Assembly: GCA_020047875.1 (NCBI GenBank)
Contig: JAIFNE010000112.1
Location: forward strand, 1 to 7,563
Direction: 5' to 3'
Origin: Hydrogenophaga sp.
GTDB taxonomy: Bacteria > Pseudomonadota > Gammaproteobacteria > Burkholderiales > Burkholderiaceae_C
DNA: 7,563 nucleotides
Part shown: positions 5,793-7,563 of the stretch, piece after piece
Position numbering within the stretch: the stretch's first letter is position 1
Layout of the letters: every line of letters begins with the position of its first letter
Program-made: the position numbers and the translations under genes
The notes under the pieces: generated by a model
What the model saw: the letters and a program-made list of their open reading frames with translations, nothing else
Databases searched by the model: none
Told to the model about the DNA's origin: nothing

Positions 5793-5848
5793 TCGGGCAG
5801 TGCCTGTCTGTGGCGCGCAGGGCTGCTGTGTCGGGAGTGTGGCTGTGA
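5789..5848 (+). CDS. Possible 19-codon coupling ORF between rsmH and ftsL
   Basis: ATG 5789 overlaps the rsmH stop in the form ATGA, and the frame encodes MIGQCLSVARRAAVSGVWL before TGA at 5846-5848, which overlaps the GTG start of ftsL in the form GTGA. The peptide resembles nothing I know. The arrangement would carry ribosomes from rsmH to ftsL with no gap, so a role in translational coupling is conceivable. It may also be chance, because ftsL has its own good Shine-Dalgarno. Confidence 0.25.
   Translation: MIGQCLSVARRAAVSGVWL
5833..5837 (+). promoter_or_regulatory. Shine-Dalgarno deciding the ftsL start
   Basis: GGGAG lies 7 bases before GTG 5845. It favours that start over a farther upstream start in the same frame at 5800, which would add a Cys-rich stretch unlike other FtsL proteins. 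Confidence 0.6.
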
Positions 5849-6132
5849 TCCGGCTCAACCTGGTGCTTCTGGTGGCTGTGCTGATGAGTGCGTTTTACCT
5901 GGTGCACACGCAGTACGAGTCGCGCCGTCTCTACACGGCGCTGGATCGAGGCCAGTCGCAGGCCCGCAAACTGGACGTGGAGCACGAGCAGCTCGTGGTT
6001 CAGAAGCGTGCCCAGGCGGCCTCTGCGCGTGTGCAGCAGCTGGCCACACGCCAGATCGGCATGAGCCCGGTCACGCCTGGCATCACCGAATATGTGACGC
6101 TGCCCACGGCGGTCGCGGAGGCCAGACCATGA
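5845..6132 (+). CDS. ftsL: Cell division protein FtsL
   Basis: FtsL is a small bitopic inner-membrane protein that forms a coiled-coil complex with FtsB and FtsQ and helps activate FtsW-FtsI septal peptidoglycan synthesis. From GTG 5845 the product is 95 residues: a very short cytoplasmic start (MIRLN), one membrane segment at about 4-20 (LVLLVAVLMSAFYLV), then a periplasmic helix, about 22-70, with heptad-like Leu/Val spacing through YESRRLYTALDRGQSQARKL and EHEQLVVQKRAQAAS, ending with the family-like RQIGMSPVTPGITEYV. The short length and the place between rsmH and ftsI both fit. The stop overlaps the ftsI start (ATGA at 6129-6132). Confidence 0.93.
   Translation: MIRLNLVLLVAVLMSAFYLVHTQYESRRLYTALDRGQSQARKLDVEHEQLVVQKRAQAASARVQQLATRQIGMSPVTPGITEYVTLPTAVAEARP
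6117..6121 (+). promoter_or_regulatory. Shine-Dalgarno of ftsI inside the ftsL end
   Basis: GGAGG lies 7 bases before ATG 6129, within the last codons of ftsL. With the ATGA overlap it supports translational coupling of ftsL and ftsI. Confidence 0.6.
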
Positions 6133-7563
6133 GCCGACGCCACACCGCCGATGGCGTCACCAGCCGCAGCATCAATTACAGCGCGAGCCCCTTGCTGGCC
6201 AGCAAGACGCCGATGTGGCGCAGCAAGTTCATTGTGGCCGCGCTGGCGGTGGCGTTCGCCGGGCTGGCTGGTCGCGCAGCCTATGTGCAGGTGTTCGGCA
6301 ATGAGTTTTTCCAGCGCCAGGGCGAGGTGCGGTTTGCGCGCACGCTGGAGTTGCCCGCCAATCGCGGGCGGGTGCTGGATCGCAACGGCCTGATCCTGGC
6401 CTCCAGCGTGGTGGCGCAAAGCATCTGGGCCATTCCGGAAGATGTGGACAAAGCCGATCCCAAGCTCAAGCAACTGGCCAAGCTGCTGGAGTTGCCGCTG
6501 CCCGATCTGAGAAAGCGCCTGGCCGTTGAGGACAAGACCTTTGTCTGGATCCGGCGCCAGGTGGACGAACCGGTGGCCAGGCAGATCGCTGCGCTCGACA
6601 TCAAAGGCATCTACCAGCGGCGGGAATACAAGCGCGAATATCCCGAGGGCGATGCGGCGGCGCATGTGGTGGGCTTCACCAATGTGGAAGACCGCGGGCA
6701 GGAGGGTGTGGAGCTGGCCTTCAACCAGCAACTGTCGGGCAAGAACGGTTCGCGCCGCGTCATCAAGGATCGGCTGGGGCGGGTGGTGGAGGATGTGCGC
6801 GACGTGATTCCACCGCTCGACGGCCCCGATCTGCAGCTCTCCATCGACAGCAAGGTGCAGTACTTTGCCTATCAGAAGCTGCGCGAGGCGGTGCAGACCA
6901 ACAAGGCCAAGGCTGGCAGTGTGGTGGTGCTGGATGCGGTCACCGGTGAGGTGCTGGCGCTGGCCAATTACCCCAGCTTCAATCCCAACCGCCGCCGCAA
7001 CCTGACGGGCGAGCAGCTGCGCAACCGCGCGCTCACCGACAGCTTCGAGCCCGGCTCCACCATGAAGCCGTTCATTGCGGCGCTGGCGCTGGAAAAGGGC
7101 ATGGTGCAGCCCACCACAACCATCCAGACCGCGCCCGGGCGCATCCAGATCGGCGGCTCCACCATTTCCGACACGCATCCCCACGGTCTGCTGAGCGTGA
7201 ACGAGGTCATCCAGAAATCGAGCAACGTGGGCACGGTCAAGCTGGCCATGCAGATGCAGCCGCGCGAAATGTGGGAGGCCTATGCCCAGGCTGGCTTTGG
7301 CCAGAAGCCGCAGCTGCCGTTCCCTGGCGCGGTGAGCGGGCGCCTGCGGCCCTACAAGTCGTGGCGCCCGATCGAGCAGGCGACCATGAGTTACGGCTAC
7401 GGCCTGTCAGCCTCGCTGTTTCAGCTGGCACACGCCTACACCATCTTTGCGCGCGACGGCGAGCTGATCCCGGTCAGCATGCTCAAGAACGAAACCCGGG
7501 CGCACGGCGTGCGCGTGTTCAGTGAAGAGAACGCGCGGGCGGTGCGCACCATGCTCCAGATGG
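6129..7563 (+). CDS. ftsI: Peptidoglycan D,D-transpeptidase FtsI (PBP3), C-terminus beyond window
   Basis: FtsI is the class B penicillin-binding protein that crosslinks septal peptidoglycan together with FtsW. The open frame gives 478 residues and continues past the window; the family is usually about 570-600. In order: an N-terminal cytoplasmic stretch of about 33 residues, one membrane anchor (about 34-52, FIVAALAVAFAGLAGRAAY), the non-catalytic pedestal domain with RGRVLDRNG at 79-87, KREYPEGDAAAHVVGF and GQEGVEL, and the transpeptidase domain. The active-site motif STMK has its serine at 310 (FEPGSTMKPF) and the SxN motif is SSN at 364-366. The third motif, KTG, would fall just past the window end. 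The start is fixed by the ATGA overlap with ftsL and the GGAGG upstream. No defect is visible. Confidence 0.97.
   Translation, partial: MSRRHTADGVTSRSINYSASPLLASKTPMWRSKFIVAALAVAFAGLAGRAAYVQVFGNEFFQRQGEVRFARTLELPANRGRVLDRNGLILASSVVAQSIWAIPEDVDKADPKLKQLAKLLELPLPDLRKRLAVEDKTFVWIRRQVDEPVARQIAALDIKGIYQRREYKREYPEGDAAAHVVGFTNVEDRGQEGVELAFNQQLSGKNGSRRVIKDRLGRVVEDVRDVIPPLDGPDLQLSIDSKVQYFAYQKLREAVQTNKAKAGSVVVLDAVTGEVLALANYPSFNPNRRRNLTGEQLRNRALTDSFEPGSTMKPFIAALALEKGMVQPTTTIQTAPGRIQIGGSTISDTHPHGLLSVNEVIQKSSNVGTVKLAMQMQPREMWEAYAQAGFGQKPQLPFPGAVSGRLRPYKSWRPIEQATMSYGYGLSASLFQLAHAYTIFARDGELIPVSMLKNETRAHGVRVFSEENARAVRTMLQM

Noticed and set aside
4452..5858. Long minus-strand open frame of 468 codons across mraZ and rsmH
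   Set aside because: It lies opposite two certain genes, has a His/Ala/Gly/Arg-rich composition without any family motif, and is typical of antisense frames in GC-rich DNA.
6000..7184. Minus-strand open frame of 394 codons opposite ftsI
   Set aside because: It is the antisense shadow of the conserved FtsI frame, and no domain or start signal supports it.

Overview
The window is GC-rich, densely packed DNA that looks like a betaproteobacterial chromosome, most likely order Burkholderiales and probably family Comamonadaceae. That placement is my judgement from recognisable protein sequences: a cysteine-poor DksA, an HslV with the N-terminus MEQFHG-TT, and the style of MraZ, RsmH, FtsL and FtsI. 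No database search was possible. All supported genes lie on the + strand.

Layout. (1) Bases 1-251 hold the C-terminal part of a DksA-type transcription factor. (2) Bases 302-2133 hold one long gene for a roughly 610-residue protein with two STAS-like segments. It is split into two reading frames by an apparent one-base loss near 635-638. (3) hslV (2166-2711) and hslU (2776-4116) encode the HslVU ATP-dependent protease. (4) Bases 4117-4433 form a gene-free spacer whose last part is AT-rich. It carries a convincing promoter overlapped by four AGTG repeats at exact 10-bp intervals, the expected form of an MraZ operator. (5) From 4434 the division and cell-wall (dcw) cluster begins: mraZ, rsmH, ftsL and the first two thirds of ftsI, which runs off the window end.

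How it works together. HslVU is a two-part cytoplasmic protease, with HslU unfolding substrates and HslV degrading them. The dcw genes are tightly coupled. rsmH starts 9 bases after mraZ, ftsI overlaps ftsL by ATGA, and a possible 19-codon minicistron links rsmH to ftsL by 4-base overlaps at both ends. MraZ probably represses its own operon through the AGTG repeats. FtsL and FtsI act at the septum.

Most of the window is conserved housekeeping DNA and I see no new defence or mobile system. The points most worth a second look are the uncharacterised tandem-STAS protein and its frameshift, the MraZ operator, the coupling ORF before ftsL, and a perfect 9-bp hairpin inside the start of hslV.
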